Shown: positions 51,335 through 60,080 of the stretch, piece by piece | How the letters are laid out: each line of letters starts with the position of its first letter | How positions within the stretch are numbered: the stretch's first letter is position 1 | From: Mycobacterium sp. | GTDB lineage: Bacteria > Actinomycetota > Actinomycetes > Mycobacteriales > Mycobacteriaceae | Reading direction: 5' to 3' | Length of the DNA: 64,000 bases | Assembly: GCA_003987775.1 (NCBI GenBank) | Contig: RXJD01000011.1 | Span: 124,001-188,000 of the forward strand | Notes under the pieces: generated by a model | What the model was told of the DNA's origin: nothing | What the model saw: the letters and a program-made list of their open reading frames with translations, nothing else | Databases searched by the model: none | Program-made: the position numbers and the translations under genes

Positions 51335-52573
51335 GTGAATGCCGCCCACCAGCCACCTCCGCAGGGGCAGGTCAGGCTCGATATCCAGGGCCGACTGCAG
51401 CGCTATGAAGAGGCGTTCGCCGATCTGGATGCGCCCTTTGCGTTCGTCGATCTCGACGCGATGTGGAGCAACGCCGCCCAGCTGCTCGCCCGCGCCGGCG
51501 GAAAGCCGATTCGCGTCGCGTCGAAGTCGTTGCGGTGCAGGCCGATACAACGCCAGATCCTGGACTCGAACGAGCGCTTCGACGGGCTGATGACCTTTAC
51601 TCTGCGGGAAACGCTGTGGCTGGCCGGCCACGGCTTCCGCAATCTCCTGCTCGCCTATCCCAGCACCGACCGCGCTGCGCTGCGCGAACTGGGGGAGCTC
51701 ACCGCCGCAGATCCCGACGGTGCGCCGATCGTGATGGTCGACAGTGTCGACCATCTCGACCTGATCCAGAGCGCCACAAACCAGCCGGTGCGGCTGTGCC
51801 TCGATCTCGACGCCGGATTCTGGCCGGCCGGCGGTCGCGTGAAGATCGGCCCGAAGCGCTCGCCGTTGCACACCCCCGAGCAGGCGCGGGCCCTGGCGCA
51901 GGACATCGCGCGGCGCGCCAATCTGAAACTCGTCGCTCTGATGTCCTATGAGGGCCACATCGCCGGGTTCGGTGACCATGTCGCCGGCAAGCATCTGCAG
52001 AACGCCCTCGTGGGGTTCATGCAACGGCGGTCTATCGCGGAACTGCGGGAGCGACGTGCCCGCGCCGTCGAGCTGGTCCGCGAGGTGGCCGACCTCGAGA
52101 TCGTCAACGCCGGCGGCACCGGCGACCTGCAGCTGGTCGCGCAGGAACCGGCGATGACCGAGGCGACCGCCGGATCCGGCTTCTACGCGCCGACGCTCTT
52201 CGACTCCTATTCGTCGTTCACGCTGCAGCCGGCGGCGATGTTCGCACTGCCGGTGTGTCGCAGGCCCGATGACCAGACGGTGACCGCGCTGGGCGGTGGC
52301 TACCTGGCCAGCGGCGTCGGCGCCAAGGACCGGATGCCCACCCCCTATCTGCCGGCGGGGCTGGCGCTCAATTCGGTGGAGGGCACCGGTGAAGTCCAGA
52401 CCCCGCTCACCGGCGACGCGGCCCGCAGCCTGAAGATCGGCGACAAGGTGTACTTCCGCCACACCAAGGCGGGCGAACTGTGCGAGCGGTTCGACCGCCT
52501 GCATCTGGTACGCGGCGCTGCGATAGTCGACACGGTCCCGACCTACCGGGGTGAGGGGTGCACCTTCCTCTGA
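51335..52573 (+). CDS. PLP-dependent alanine-racemase-fold protein (D-threonine aldolase/amino-acid deaminase-like)
   Basis: This 412-residue enzyme has a TIM-barrel N-domain with the PLP lysine Lys64 in RVASKSLRC, VDSVDHLDLI near 140 and a C-terminal beta domain with GGGYLASG near 320. Such enzymes act on D-amino acids or hydroxy amino acids. Start GTG 51335 has AAGGTGA upstream. It comes just before the M28 peptidase and lactone oxidase; a similar neighbourhood (Rv1769-Rv1771) is recalled in M. tuberculosis. Confidence 0.8.
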   Translation: MNAAHQPPPQGQVRLDIQGRLQRYEEAFADLDAPFAFVDLDAMWSNAAQLLARAGGKPIRVASKSLRCRPIQRQILDSNERFDGLMTFTLRETLWLAGHGFRNLLLAYPSTDRAALRELGELTAADPDGAPIVMVDSVDHLDLIQSATNQPVRLCLDLDAGFWPAGGRVKIGPKRSPLHTPEQARALAQDIARRANLKLVALMSYEGHIAGFGDHVAGKHLQNALVGFMQRRSIAELRERRARAVELVREVADLEIVNAGGTGDLQLVAQEPAMTEATAGSGFYAPTLFDSYSSFTLQPAAMFALPVCRRPDDQTVTALGGGYLASGVGAKDRMPTPYLPAGLALNSVEGTGEVQTPLTGDAARSLKIGDKVYFRHTKAGELCERFDRLHLVRGAAIVDTVPTYRGEGCTFL

Positions 52574-52601
52574 TGGATCTGATGCACACACAGGAGTTGC
52601 C

Positions 52602-53807
52602 ATGACCGCGACCGCCGCAGGGCCGACGGAACTCGATACGTTGCGTGAAGTCATCGAGACACTCGCACCCATCGAGCGGGGTGCCGGCAGCCCGGGAGAA
52701 CACCGGGCGGCCGTCTGGATCGTCGAGCGGCTGCGCGCGGCCGGAGCGCGACAGGCGCGCATCGAGGAGGAGCAGTTCTACGACGGATATCCGCGGCTGC
52801 ACGCCAAGTTGTCGGCCGTCGGGGTCGCGGCCGCCGCGGCGGGTCTGCTCAGCCGGCGGTTGCGTGCGCCGGCGGCGCTGGCCGGACTGGGTGCCGGACT
52901 GGCCATCGCCGACGACTGCTCCAACGGCGCACGGGTGGTGCGCAAGACGCTGCACAACTCCCGGACCACCTGGAACGTGGTCGCCGAAGCCGGTGACCCG
53001 GCGGGTGAGCACACGCTGGTGGTGTGCGCCCACCACGACGCCGCGCACAGTGGCAAGTTCTTCGACTCCAAGCTGCAGGAGTACGCGGTCGCATGGTTCC
53101 CCGGAATCGTCGAGCGGGTGGACACCTCGCTGCCCAACTGGTGGCCGACCATCTTCGCGCCCGCCCTTGCCGGGGTGGGGGCCCTGCGGGGCAGCCGCGC
53201 CATGATGCTCGCCGGAGCGGCGGTGAGCGCGATCGGGGTGGCCGCGTTCACCGATATCGCCCGCAGCCCGATAGTGCCTGGCGCCAACGACAACCTCTCG
53301 GCGGTCGCGCTGCTGGTGGCCCTGGCCGAGCGGCTGCGTGACCGGCCCGTGCCGGGCGTGCGGGTGCTGCTGGTCTCGCTCGGAGCCGAGGAGCAACTGC
53401 AGGGCGGCATCTACGGTTTCATGGCCCGGCACAAGCCGGAACTCGACCGCGAGCGCACCTACTTCCTGAACTTCGACACCGTCGGTTCACCCGAGCTCAT
53501 CATGCTCGAGGGCGAGGGCACCACAGTCATGGAGGACTACTTCTACCGGCCGTTCCGGGATCTGGTGGTGCGGGCCGCCGAACGCGCCGGAGCGCCGCTG
53601 CGCCGCGGCATGCGATCGCGCAACAGCACCGACGCCGTGCTGATGAGCCGCGCGGGCTACCCCACCGCCTGCTTCTCTTCGATCGACCGCCACAAGGCGC
53701 TGTCCAACTATCACCAAATGTCGGATACGCCAGAAAATCTGGTGTATGAGACCGTGATTCACGCAGTCACGGTCGCGGAATCGGTAGCACGGGAGCTGGT
53801 GCGATGA
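52602..53807 (+). CDS. M28 family zinc peptidase-like protein with membrane segments
   Basis: The 401-residue protein has a first metal ligand in VVCAHHDAAHS near 141-150, then GANDNLSAVA near 230 and GAEEQLQGG near 270, consistent with the M28 aminopeptidase fold. Hydrophobic stretches near 73-104 and 180-215 would cross the membrane. It could be an aminopeptidase or glutaminyl-cyclase-like enzyme, but the membrane inserts are unusual. CAGGAG precedes the ATG at 52602. It overlaps the lactone oxidase by ATGA. Confidence 0.73.
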   Translation: MTATAAGPTELDTLREVIETLAPIERGAGSPGEHRAAVWIVERLRAAGARQARIEEEQFYDGYPRLHAKLSAVGVAAAAAGLLSRRLRAPAALAGLGAGLAIADDCSNGARVVRKTLHNSRTTWNVVAEAGDPAGEHTLVVCAHHDAAHSGKFFDSKLQEYAVAWFPGIVERVDTSLPNWWPTIFAPALAGVGALRGSRAMMLAGAAVSAIGVAAFTDIARSPIVPGANDNLSAVALLVALAERLRDRPVPGVRVLLVSLGAEEQLQGGIYGFMARHKPELDRERTYFLNFDTVGSPELIMLEGEGTTVMEDYFYRPFRDLVVRAAERAGAPLRRGMRSRNSTDAVLMSRAGYPTACFSSIDRHKALSNYHQMSDTPENLVYETVIHAVTVAESVARELVR

Positions 53808-55087
53808 ACATGTGGAAGAACTGGGCCGGTGACCAAATCTGCGCACCGGTCACGATCGAGCGGCCCGCGTCGGAGGCCGAGCTCTCCGACATCGTGAGCC
53901 GGGCGGCCGGTAGGGGACAGCGGGTCCGCGCGGTGGGAAGCGGCCACTCGTTCACCGACTGCGCCTGCACCGACGGCGTCATGATCGACATGACCGGCCT
54001 GCAGCGGGTGATCAACGTCGACAAGGCGAACGGACTGGCGACCGTCCAGGGCGGCGCCAAGCTGCATCCACTCTTCGCCGAGTTGGCGACGCACGGGTTC
54101 GGCATCGAGAACCAGGGCGACATCGACAAGCAGTCGATCACCGGAGCCACCGCCACCGCCACGCACGGCACCGGAGCTCGCTTCAAAAACGTTTCGGCAC
54201 AGATTGTTTCGGCGCGGGTGGTCACCGCCACCGGCGATGTGCTGGAGGTCTCCGAGGGAGACGACTACCTGGCGGCGCGGGTCTCGCTGGGCGCGCTGGG
54301 TGTGATATCCCAGGTGACCCTGAGGGTGGTGCCCCTGTTCACCTTGCACCGCGAGGACGAGTTGCGCCCACTGACCGAAACGCTGGAGCGACTCGACGCC
54401 GACGTCGACGGCAACGACCACTTCGAGTTCTTCGTGTTCCCCTATGGAGACACCGCGCTGACGCGCACCACCCGGCGAAGCAACGAACCGCCGCGGCCCG
54501 GCCCGGTGTGGAAGAAAAAACTCGGCGAGGGATTCGAGAACGCCGGCCTCAACGTGATCTGCCGCGCCGGCCGCCAATTCCCCAGCACCGCACCGCGTTT
54601 GAACCGGTTGATGACAAGCCTCATGTCACCGTCCAGCGTCCAGGACCACGGGTGGAAGGTCTACGCCAGCGCCCGCAACGTCAAATTCACCGAGATGGAG
54701 TACGCGATACCCCGCGAGCACGCGAACGAAGCGGTACAGCGGGTGATCGAGCTGGTGCGCCGGCGCAACCTGCCGATCATGTACCCCCTCGAAGTGCGGT
54801 TCAGCGCGCCTGACGACGCATTCCTGTCCACCGCGTACGGCCGGGACACCTGCTACATCGCGGTCCATCAGTTCAGCGGCATGGAATTCGAAACCTACTT
54901 CCGCGCCGTCGAGGAGATCATGGACGAGTACCAGGGCCGGCCGCACTGGGGGAAGCGGCATTACCAGAACGCGGCCACCCTGCGCGAGCGTTACCCGGAC
55001 TGGGACCGGTTCATCGCGGTCCGGGACCGCCTCGACCCCGACCGCGTCTTCCGCAACGACTACACCCGGCGAGTGCTCGGAAACTGA
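53804..55087 (+). CDS. FAD-binding aldonolactone oxidase/dehydrogenase (D-arabinono/L-gulono-1,4-lactone type)
   Basis: The 427-residue protein has a PCMH FAD domain with RAVGSGHSFTDCA near 44-56, the VQGGAKLHPLFAEL stretch near 82-95 and an ALO C-terminal domain with GRPHWGKRH near 381-389, a site conserved in these enzymes. It oxidises a sugar lactone; the M. tuberculosis homologue Rv1771 uses L-gulono-1,4-lactone. The start overlaps the M28 gene stop. Confidence 0.85.
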   Translation: MNMWKNWAGDQICAPVTIERPASEAELSDIVSRAAGRGQRVRAVGSGHSFTDCACTDGVMIDMTGLQRVINVDKANGLATVQGGAKLHPLFAELATHGFGIENQGDIDKQSITGATATATHGTGARFKNVSAQIVSARVVTATGDVLEVSEGDDYLAARVSLGALGVISQVTLRVVPLFTLHREDELRPLTETLERLDADVDGNDHFEFFVFPYGDTALTRTTRRSNEPPRPGPVWKKKLGEGFENAGLNVICRAGRQFPSTAPRLNRLMTSLMSPSSVQDHGWKVYASARNVKFTEMEYAIPREHANEAVQRVIELVRRRNLPIMYPLEVRFSAPDDAFLSTAYGRDTCYIAVHQFSGMEFETYFRAVEEIMDEYQGRPHWGKRHYQNAATLRERYPDWDRFIAVRDRLDPDRVFRNDYTRRVLGN

Positions 55088-55205
55088 CGGGACGCCGGCG
55101 CGAGGATTGACGAACGGCCCCACCTGTGGGGACCAAAGTCATTGGCTGCCAATCTGGTGCTGACGCGGGACGTTGCTGGTCGTAGGTTTACGACCGGGAG
55201 CGAAC

Positions 55206-56570
55206 ATGACTGAATTCTTGCGCAACAGCGACGCCTTCACCTGGGCGATGGAAAGCGACCCGCGGCTGCGGTCGACGGTGGTCAGCGTGGTGTTACTGGA
55301 CCGCACCCCGGACTGGGACGAAGTACGCGACCGTTTCGACATCATCAGCCGCAAGTTGCCCATGTTCCGGCAGCGCGTGGTGGAGTCCCCGCCACCGGCC
55401 CCGCCCCGGTGGGAGCCCGACCCGGACTTCGACCTCGACTATCACATGCGGCGCACGGCGGTCTCCGGATCCGGGACCCTCGACGATGTGCTCGAGATGG
55501 CACGCCTGGCCGAGATGCAGGACTTCGACCGGGCCCGGGCACTGTGGGAGACGACTCTGGTCGAGGGCCTGCAGGACGGCGGCGCGGCCGTGATCTGCAA
55601 GTTCCACCACGCCCTGACCGACGGGGTGGGGGGCGTGCAGATCGCGATGAATCTGTTCGACCTCTCGGAGGAGCTCTACCCGCACGAGCCGCTGCCGGAG
55701 CAACCGCGGGTGCCCGCCTCCACCTGGCTGGACGGCTACCGGGACACGTTGCGGTACAACACTTCTCTGCTGAGCAACGCGGTGCTGGGCACCGCCAGGC
55801 GGGCACCTCGCCTGATGTATGACGGAGTTCGCAGGCCCATCGCGACGGTACGCTCGGCTGCGGCCAACGCCGCATCCGTCTACCGGACGGTGCGGCCGCT
55901 GAACCGGACCGGGTCCCCGCTGACCACCGAGCGCAGCTTGATCCGTCGTCTCAGCGTGCACGAAGTGTCACGCCCGAAGCTGCGGGAGGCGGCACACCGC
56001 TGCGGCGGCGCACTCAACGACGCGTTCGTCGCGGGCGTGGCGGGCGGGTTGCGTCGTTACCACGAAAAGCACGGGGTCCCCGTGGGAGACCTGCACCTGA
56101 CGATGCCGATCAGTCTGCGGACCAAAGGCGATGACATGGGTGGCAACAAGATCACCCTGATGCGGTTCGACGTGCCGGTCGGCGAGCCCGATCCCGCGAA
56201 AAGGATCGAAGAGATACACCGGCGCGTCGGCGCGGTGCGCAACGAAAAGTCGCTCCCGCATACCCAATTGATCGCCGGCGTCCTCAACTTGATGCCGCGC
56301 TGGTATATCGGTTCGGTGCTGCGCCATGTCGATTTCCTGACCAGTGACGTGCCGGGCATTCCCGTACCGGTGTTCCTCGGCGGTGCCGCGGTGCGCGGGC
56401 AATACGCTTTCGGCCCGACGATCGGCTCGTCGGTCAATGTCACGCTGCTGACCTATGTGGATACCTGCGCCCTGGGCATCAACGTCGACACCGCGGCCAT
56501 CCCCGACGAGGACGTATTCCACGAAGCGCTGGTCGCAGGCTTCGACGAGGTCCTGGCGCTGGCTGACTGA
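55206..56570 (+). CDS. wax ester synthase/diacylglycerol O-acyltransferase (WS/DGAT), second copy
   Basis: The 454-residue protein starts MTEFLRNSDAFTWAMESD. It has HHALTDG at 134-140 (HHxxxDG), LWETTLVEG before it, a second conserved region LNDAFVAGVAGGL near 275 and a C-terminal SDVPGIPVPVFLGG. It is distinct from the first copy at 28188. GGGAGCG precedes the ATG; the frame to 55173 is open but lacks a site. Confidence 0.88.
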   Translation: MTEFLRNSDAFTWAMESDPRLRSTVVSVVLLDRTPDWDEVRDRFDIISRKLPMFRQRVVESPPPAPPRWEPDPDFDLDYHMRRTAVSGSGTLDDVLEMARLAEMQDFDRARALWETTLVEGLQDGGAAVICKFHHALTDGVGGVQIAMNLFDLSEELYPHEPLPEQPRVPASTWLDGYRDTLRYNTSLLSNAVLGTARRAPRLMYDGVRRPIATVRSAAANAASVYRTVRPLNRTGSPLTTERSLIRRLSVHEVSRPKLREAAHRCGGALNDAFVAGVAGGLRRYHEKHGVPVGDLHLTMPISLRTKGDDMGGNKITLMRFDVPVGEPDPAKRIEEIHRRVGAVRNEKSLPHTQLIAGVLNLMPRWYIGSVLRHVDFLTSDVPGIPVPVFLGGAAVRGQYAFGPTIGSSVNVTLLTYVDTCALGINVDTAAIPDEDVFHEALVAGFDEVLALAD

Positions 56571-56650
56571 TCGGTATCGGGGCACTTACAGCTCGGTATC
56601 GAAACGGGCCGCACCCTGGCGCAATCGCGCAGACCCGCAAATCATGGCAC

Positions 56651-56709
56651 GGTGCGCCGTTGCTGGCGCACCTCCGGCGAGATGTCCTCACCTGCAAGGA
56701 TTTCGCCGG
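56651..56709 (+). other. two hairpins in the leader of the ANTAR gene
   Basis: Hairpin 1 is GGTGCGCC (56651-56658), loop GTTGCT, GGCGCACC (56665-56672). Hairpin 2 is CCGGCGA (56674-56680) pairing with TCGCCGG (56703-56709), with an inner TCCT/AGGA stem. They lie 81 bp after the WS/DGAT stop and 28 bp before the ANTAR ATG. They could serve as a terminator or as an ANTAR-responsive RNA. The loop lacks the A at position 1 expected for canonical ANTAR hexaloops. Confidence 0.45.
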
Positions 56710-56736
56710 TGATGGACGGCAGGAGGTAAGAAAGGT

Positions 56737-57027
56737 ATGACGGCAAGCTGGGCTCCTACCCAGATTCCCTCTGACTCGAACTCAGGTCGGCTGCTCGACA
56801 CCGCACGCGGCATCCTCATCGGTCTGCGCCGGTGCCGTTCCGGCACGGCCTTCGATGAGCTGCACGGCGCCGCACAACGTCACCGGGTCCCGGTCTACGA
56901 GATGGCCTGGGCGCTGGTGCACCTGGCCGGCGAGGGGGAGGAGACGCCGAGCTTTATCGAAGCGCAGTCGGCCGCACGGCATGAATGGGGCGACCTCTTC
57001 GTCGCGTCCGCCGTATCCTCCTGCTGA
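56737..57027 (+). CDS. stand-alone ANTAR-domain protein
   Basis: The 96-residue protein carries a single ANTAR three-helix domain (about residues 18-68: LLDTARGILIGLRRC, then GTAFDELHGAAQRHRVPVYEMAWALVHL). ANTAR proteins bind tandem hairpins in RNA to prevent termination, usually when fused to a GAF or receiver domain. Here no sensor is attached, so the regulator may depend on dimer partners. AGGAGG lies ten bases upstream. Confidence 0.8.
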   Translation: MTASWAPTQIPSDSNSGRLLDTARGILIGLRRCRSGTAFDELHGAAQRHRVPVYEMAWALVHLAGEGEETPSFIEAQSAARHEWGDLFVASAVSSC

Positions 57028-57101
57028 CTGCTGAACGGCCCACTGAATAACAGTGCCGGACACCGAACGGCCGCGGTAAAGGGAAGTATCGCGGCCTGAA
57101 G

Positions 57102-57848
57102 TCAGCGGGTCCAGGCCGTCGACTCGGCGGCGACGCGCAGTGCGGCCACGATCTGGTCCTGCTTCTCCGCGAACCGCTCGGTGGGAGTGGGCACCGAGAT
57201 CGCGATCACGTTGTCTCCCACCGAGCGTCGCGCGATAGCGGCCGCCGATATTCCGGCCGTGTGCTCATCTCGATCGAAAGCGATTCCGGTGGAACGGATC
57301 TCAGCGATCTCCGGGCGCAGTGCGGCGGCCACCTCCGGGGGCATCCGGGCCAGCGCGGCCTCGGCGTCGGCGTCGTCGAGTGCCGCCAGTGCCGCTTTGC
57401 CGTTGGCGGTGCCGGCCAGCGGGAAACGGACCCCGACCGCCGATACCGCACGCAAGCGGTGTGACGACTCGATCTGGTCGACAAACCACATTCGCTGCCC
57501 CCGCAGCACCGAGAGGTCGACGGTTTCCCCGTCGGTGGCCGAGGCGACCCGCTCGATGGTCGGCCGGAATATCGCCGCGATGTGCGCGCCGGTGGCGCTG
57601 CCGAAGCCGAGCAACCGATCGCCAAGGGAGAAACGACCATTCGAGTCGACGCTGACCAGGCCGACTTCGACCAGGCCGACCAGGAGCCGGCGCACCGTCG
57701 ATTTGGCCAATCCCAGGCGTTCACCGAGATCGACCAGACGCAGATGTCCGGGCTCGGCGGCGATCTCGTCCAAGGCGGCCGCCGCACGGCGCAGCACCTG
57801 AATTCCCTCGTCACGATTCGTCGTCGAAGTCCGTTCCGTTTGCCCCAC
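57102..57848 (-). CDS. IclR family transcriptional regulator (probably leaderless)
   Basis: The 248-residue protein has an N-terminal winged HTH (about 20-75; LRLVDLGERLGLAKSTVRRLLVGL) and a GAF-like effector domain. The GTG start at 57848 has no ribosome site. On the minus strand TATAGT (57860-57855) is spaced to start transcription exactly at it, so a leaderless mRNA is likely. The operator covers both its own -10 box and the promoter of the divergent oxidase gene. IclR regulators often control aromatic degradation. Confidence 0.85.
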   Translation of the reverse strand: MGQTERTSTTNRDEGIQVLRRAAAALDEIAAEPGHLRLVDLGERLGLAKSTVRRLLVGLVEVGLVSVDSNGRFSLGDRLLGFGSATGAHIAAIFRPTIERVASATDGETVDLSVLRGQRMWFVDQIESSHRLRAVSAVGVRFPLAGTANGKAALAALDDADAEAALARMPPEVAAALRPEIAEIRSTGIAFDRDEHTAGISAAAIARRSVGDNVIAISVPTPTERFAEKQDQIVAALRVAAESTAWTR

Positions 57849-57853
57849 ACTTC

Positions 57854-57876
57854 CACTATAGTGTGCCGCATAGCGG
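57854..57876. promoter_or_regulatory. IclR operator/bidirectional promoter: CACTATAGTG and CCGC-N3-GCGG
   Basis: A perfect 10-bp palindrome at 57854-57863 holds a -10 box on each strand (TATAGT). CCGCATAGCGG (57866-57876), an IclR-type site from memory of the family, lies beside it at the plus-strand start region near 57869. Confidence 0.65.
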
Positions 57877-57914
57877 ACTGTGAAGGACCGAAATAGGGAT
57901 CAAAGGAGTTCCAG

Positions 57915-59255
57915 ATGAGCGCGCTACCTGCCGGGCGACACTACTTCCGTGGTGATGACGGCTACGAACCGGCCCGGCGGGACAGCGTCTGGCACCAGAA
58001 AGTGCCCGACCGTTATCCCGAGGTGATCGTGCAGGCCACCGACGCGGACGACATCAAAGCCGCTCTCGCGTACGCCAGGTCGCACGGACACAAGGTCAGC
58101 ATCAAGTCGGGCGGGCACAGTTTCGCGGCCAGTCATCTTCGGGACGGCGCCCTCCTGCTCGACGTCAGCCGTCTCGACCACGCCTCCATCGACCCCGACA
58201 ACATGACCGCCGTCGCCGGTCCCGGCAAGGGCGGCAGCCTGCTGATGGCCGACCTGCAGGCACAGAATCTGTTCTTCCCCGGCGGCCACTGCAAGGGGGT
58301 CTGCCTGGGTGGTTACCTCCTGCAGGGCGGGTACGGCTGGAACAGCCGGATCTACGGGCCGGCCTGCGAGAGCGTCACCGCACTCGACGTCATCACCGCC
58401 GACGGCGAGCAAATCCATTGCGACGCAGAGAATCATCCCGAACTCTACTGGGCCGCGCGCGGCGCCGGTCCGGGCTTCTTCGGTGTCGTCACCTCCTTCT
58501 ATCTGAAGGTCTATCCGCGCCCGGCGGTCTGTGGCACCAGCGTGTACGTCTACCCCCTCGACCTCGCCGACGAGGTGTACACCTGGGCCCGCAACGTCAG
58601 CGCCGATGTGGACCGCCGGGTCGAGATGCAGATCATCGCGACGGCGAGCGTTCCCGAGATGGGCTTGGACATCCCGGCAATCGTCATGGCATCACCGGCG
58701 TTCGCCGATTCCGAGGAAGAGGCCAAGCAGGCCCTGGCGGTGTTCGAGACGTGTCCGGTCGTCGACCGCGCACTGGTCAAAAACCCCTACATGCCAACCG
58801 ATCTGCCCACCTGGTACGACGTCGTGATGACGCACTACCTCGAAGACCACCGCTATACGGCCGACAACATGTGGACCTCGGCGTCGGCGGAGGAACTGTT
58901 GCCGGGGATCCGCAACATCGTCAACACACTGCCGCCGTCGCCGTCACACTTCCTGTGGCTGAACTGGGGGCCGTCGCCGGCGCGTCAGGACATGGCCTAC
59001 AGCGTCGAGGACGAGATCTACCTCGCGCTGTACGGCTCCTGGAAGGACCCGGCCGACGACGCGAAGTACGGCGACTGGGCGCGCTCGAACATGGAGGCGA
59101 TGTCTCACCTGGCAACCGGCATCCAGCTGGCCGACGAGAACCTGGGTCAGCGGCCCGCCCGCTTCGCCACCGACGATGCCATGGCGCGGCTCGACAAGGC
59201 GCGTGCGACCTACGATCCCGACGGTCTGTTCAACAGCTGGATGGGACGACTCTGA
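57915..59255 (+). CDS. berberine-bridge-type FAD oxidase, predicted bicovalent FAD
   Basis: This 446-residue PCMH-fold flavoprotein has His68 in SGGHSFA and Cys126 in GGHCKGV, aligning with the two residues that bind FAD covalently (8-alpha-histidyl and 6-S-cysteinyl) in berberine-bridge oxidases. GGYLLQGGYGW near 132-142 is the following glycine-rich loop, and a C-terminal YDPDGLFN motif is present. Bicovalent FAD raises redox potential and suits oxidation of phenols, alcohols or polyketides with O2. AAAGGAG precedes the ATG. The stop shares a base with the next start (TGATG). Confidence 0.85.
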   Translation: MSALPAGRHYFRGDDGYEPARRDSVWHQKVPDRYPEVIVQATDADDIKAALAYARSHGHKVSIKSGGHSFAASHLRDGALLLDVSRLDHASIDPDNMTAVAGPGKGGSLLMADLQAQNLFFPGGHCKGVCLGGYLLQGGYGWNSRIYGPACESVTALDVITADGEQIHCDAENHPELYWAARGAGPGFFGVVTSFYLKVYPRPAVCGTSVYVYPLDLADEVYTWARNVSADVDRRVEMQIIATASVPEMGLDIPAIVMASPAFADSEEEAKQALAVFETCPVVDRALVKNPYMPTDLPTWYDVVMTHYLEDHRYTADNMWTSASAEELLPGIRNIVNTLPPSPSHFLWLNWGPSPARQDMAYSVEDEIYLALYGSWKDPADDAKYGDWARSNMEAMSHLATGIQLADENLGQRPARFATDDAMARLDKARATYDPDGLFNSWMGRL

Positions 59256-60076
59256 TGGCCGGCGATCTCTACCTCGGCTACCGGGGCGACGACGCCGACA
59301 CCCCGTTCGGCAAGTTCTTCAAACCCGAGATGGCGCCGCTGCCACAGCATGTCGTCGAGGCGCTGCAGCACGGACCGCAGGGCGGCATGGCGCTGGCGGC
59401 CTTCGACCAGGCCGCCGCCGTCGCGCAGGACGGCTACCAGCAGACGGAGAACGGTTACGGCGTACTCGAAGACGGCAGCTATCAGGTCTCGGTGCGCACC
59501 GACATGCCCGGGGTCACACCGGGGATGTGGTCATGGTGGTTCGGCTGGCACGGATGCGACAGCCGCCGCTACAAGTTGTGGCACCCGCGGGCGCATCTGT
59601 CGGCAGCCTGGAAGGACGGCAACCAGGACGACGCGGACGCCGGTCGCCGGGGCGCGCAACGCTACATCGGCCGCTGGTCGATGATCAACGAGTACATCGG
59701 CTCGGCGATGCTCAGCGGGGCAATACAATTCGTCGAGCCCGCGGCGATGGGCCTGCCTCCCGACACCGACGACGCCGTGGCGATCTGCGCACGGTTGGGC
59801 TCCGGCGACGCGCCGGTGGATGTCGGCTGGTTCATCCACCACATCCGCTCGACTCAGGCCGGATCCGAGATGCGGTCCCGCTTCTGGATGGGTGGCCCGC
59901 ACATCGCCGTGCGCAACGCTCCGGGGGTCGCATCGAAAGCGGTGCGCCCCATCGCTTCCCGAATCCTGGGTAACGCCGAAACCAGCGGGCGCAACCTGCT
60001 GGTGCACTGCGCCCAGGAGATGAACCACCTGGCCGGATTTCTGCCCCAGCTCTACGAGAGCTTCGGTGACGAGTAA
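59255..60076 (+). CDS. PhlG-like C-C bond hydrolase (2,4-diacetylphloroglucinol hydrolase family)
   Basis: The 273-residue zinc enzyme candidate is recognised by WWFGWHGCDSRRYKLWH near 94-110, SMINEYIGS near 142-150 (Glu146) and VHCAQEMNHLAGFLP near 250-264 (His251 and Glu255, four apart). These line up with the His-Glu-His-Glu zinc ligands known in PhlG. PhlG removes an acetyl group from acylphloroglucinol by C-C hydrolysis. Coupled translation with the FAD oxidase suggests oxidise-then-cleave processing of an acylated aromatic or cyclic diketone. Confidence 0.78.
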   Translation: MAGDLYLGYRGDDADTPFGKFFKPEMAPLPQHVVEALQHGPQGGMALAAFDQAAAVAQDGYQQTENGYGVLEDGSYQVSVRTDMPGVTPGMWSWWFGWHGCDSRRYKLWHPRAHLSAAWKDGNQDDADAGRRGAQRYIGRWSMINEYIGSAMLSGAIQFVEPAAMGLPPDTDDAVAICARLGSGDAPVDVGWFIHHIRSTQAGSEMRSRFWMGGPHIAVRNAPGVASKAVRPIASRILGNAETSGRNLLVHCAQEMNHLAGFLPQLYESFGDE

Positions 60077-60080
60077 CTGA

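Noticed and set aside
56651..56672. Hairpin 1 as a canonical ANTAR target
   Set aside because: The six-base loop does not carry A at position 1, so it is only reported as a candidate.
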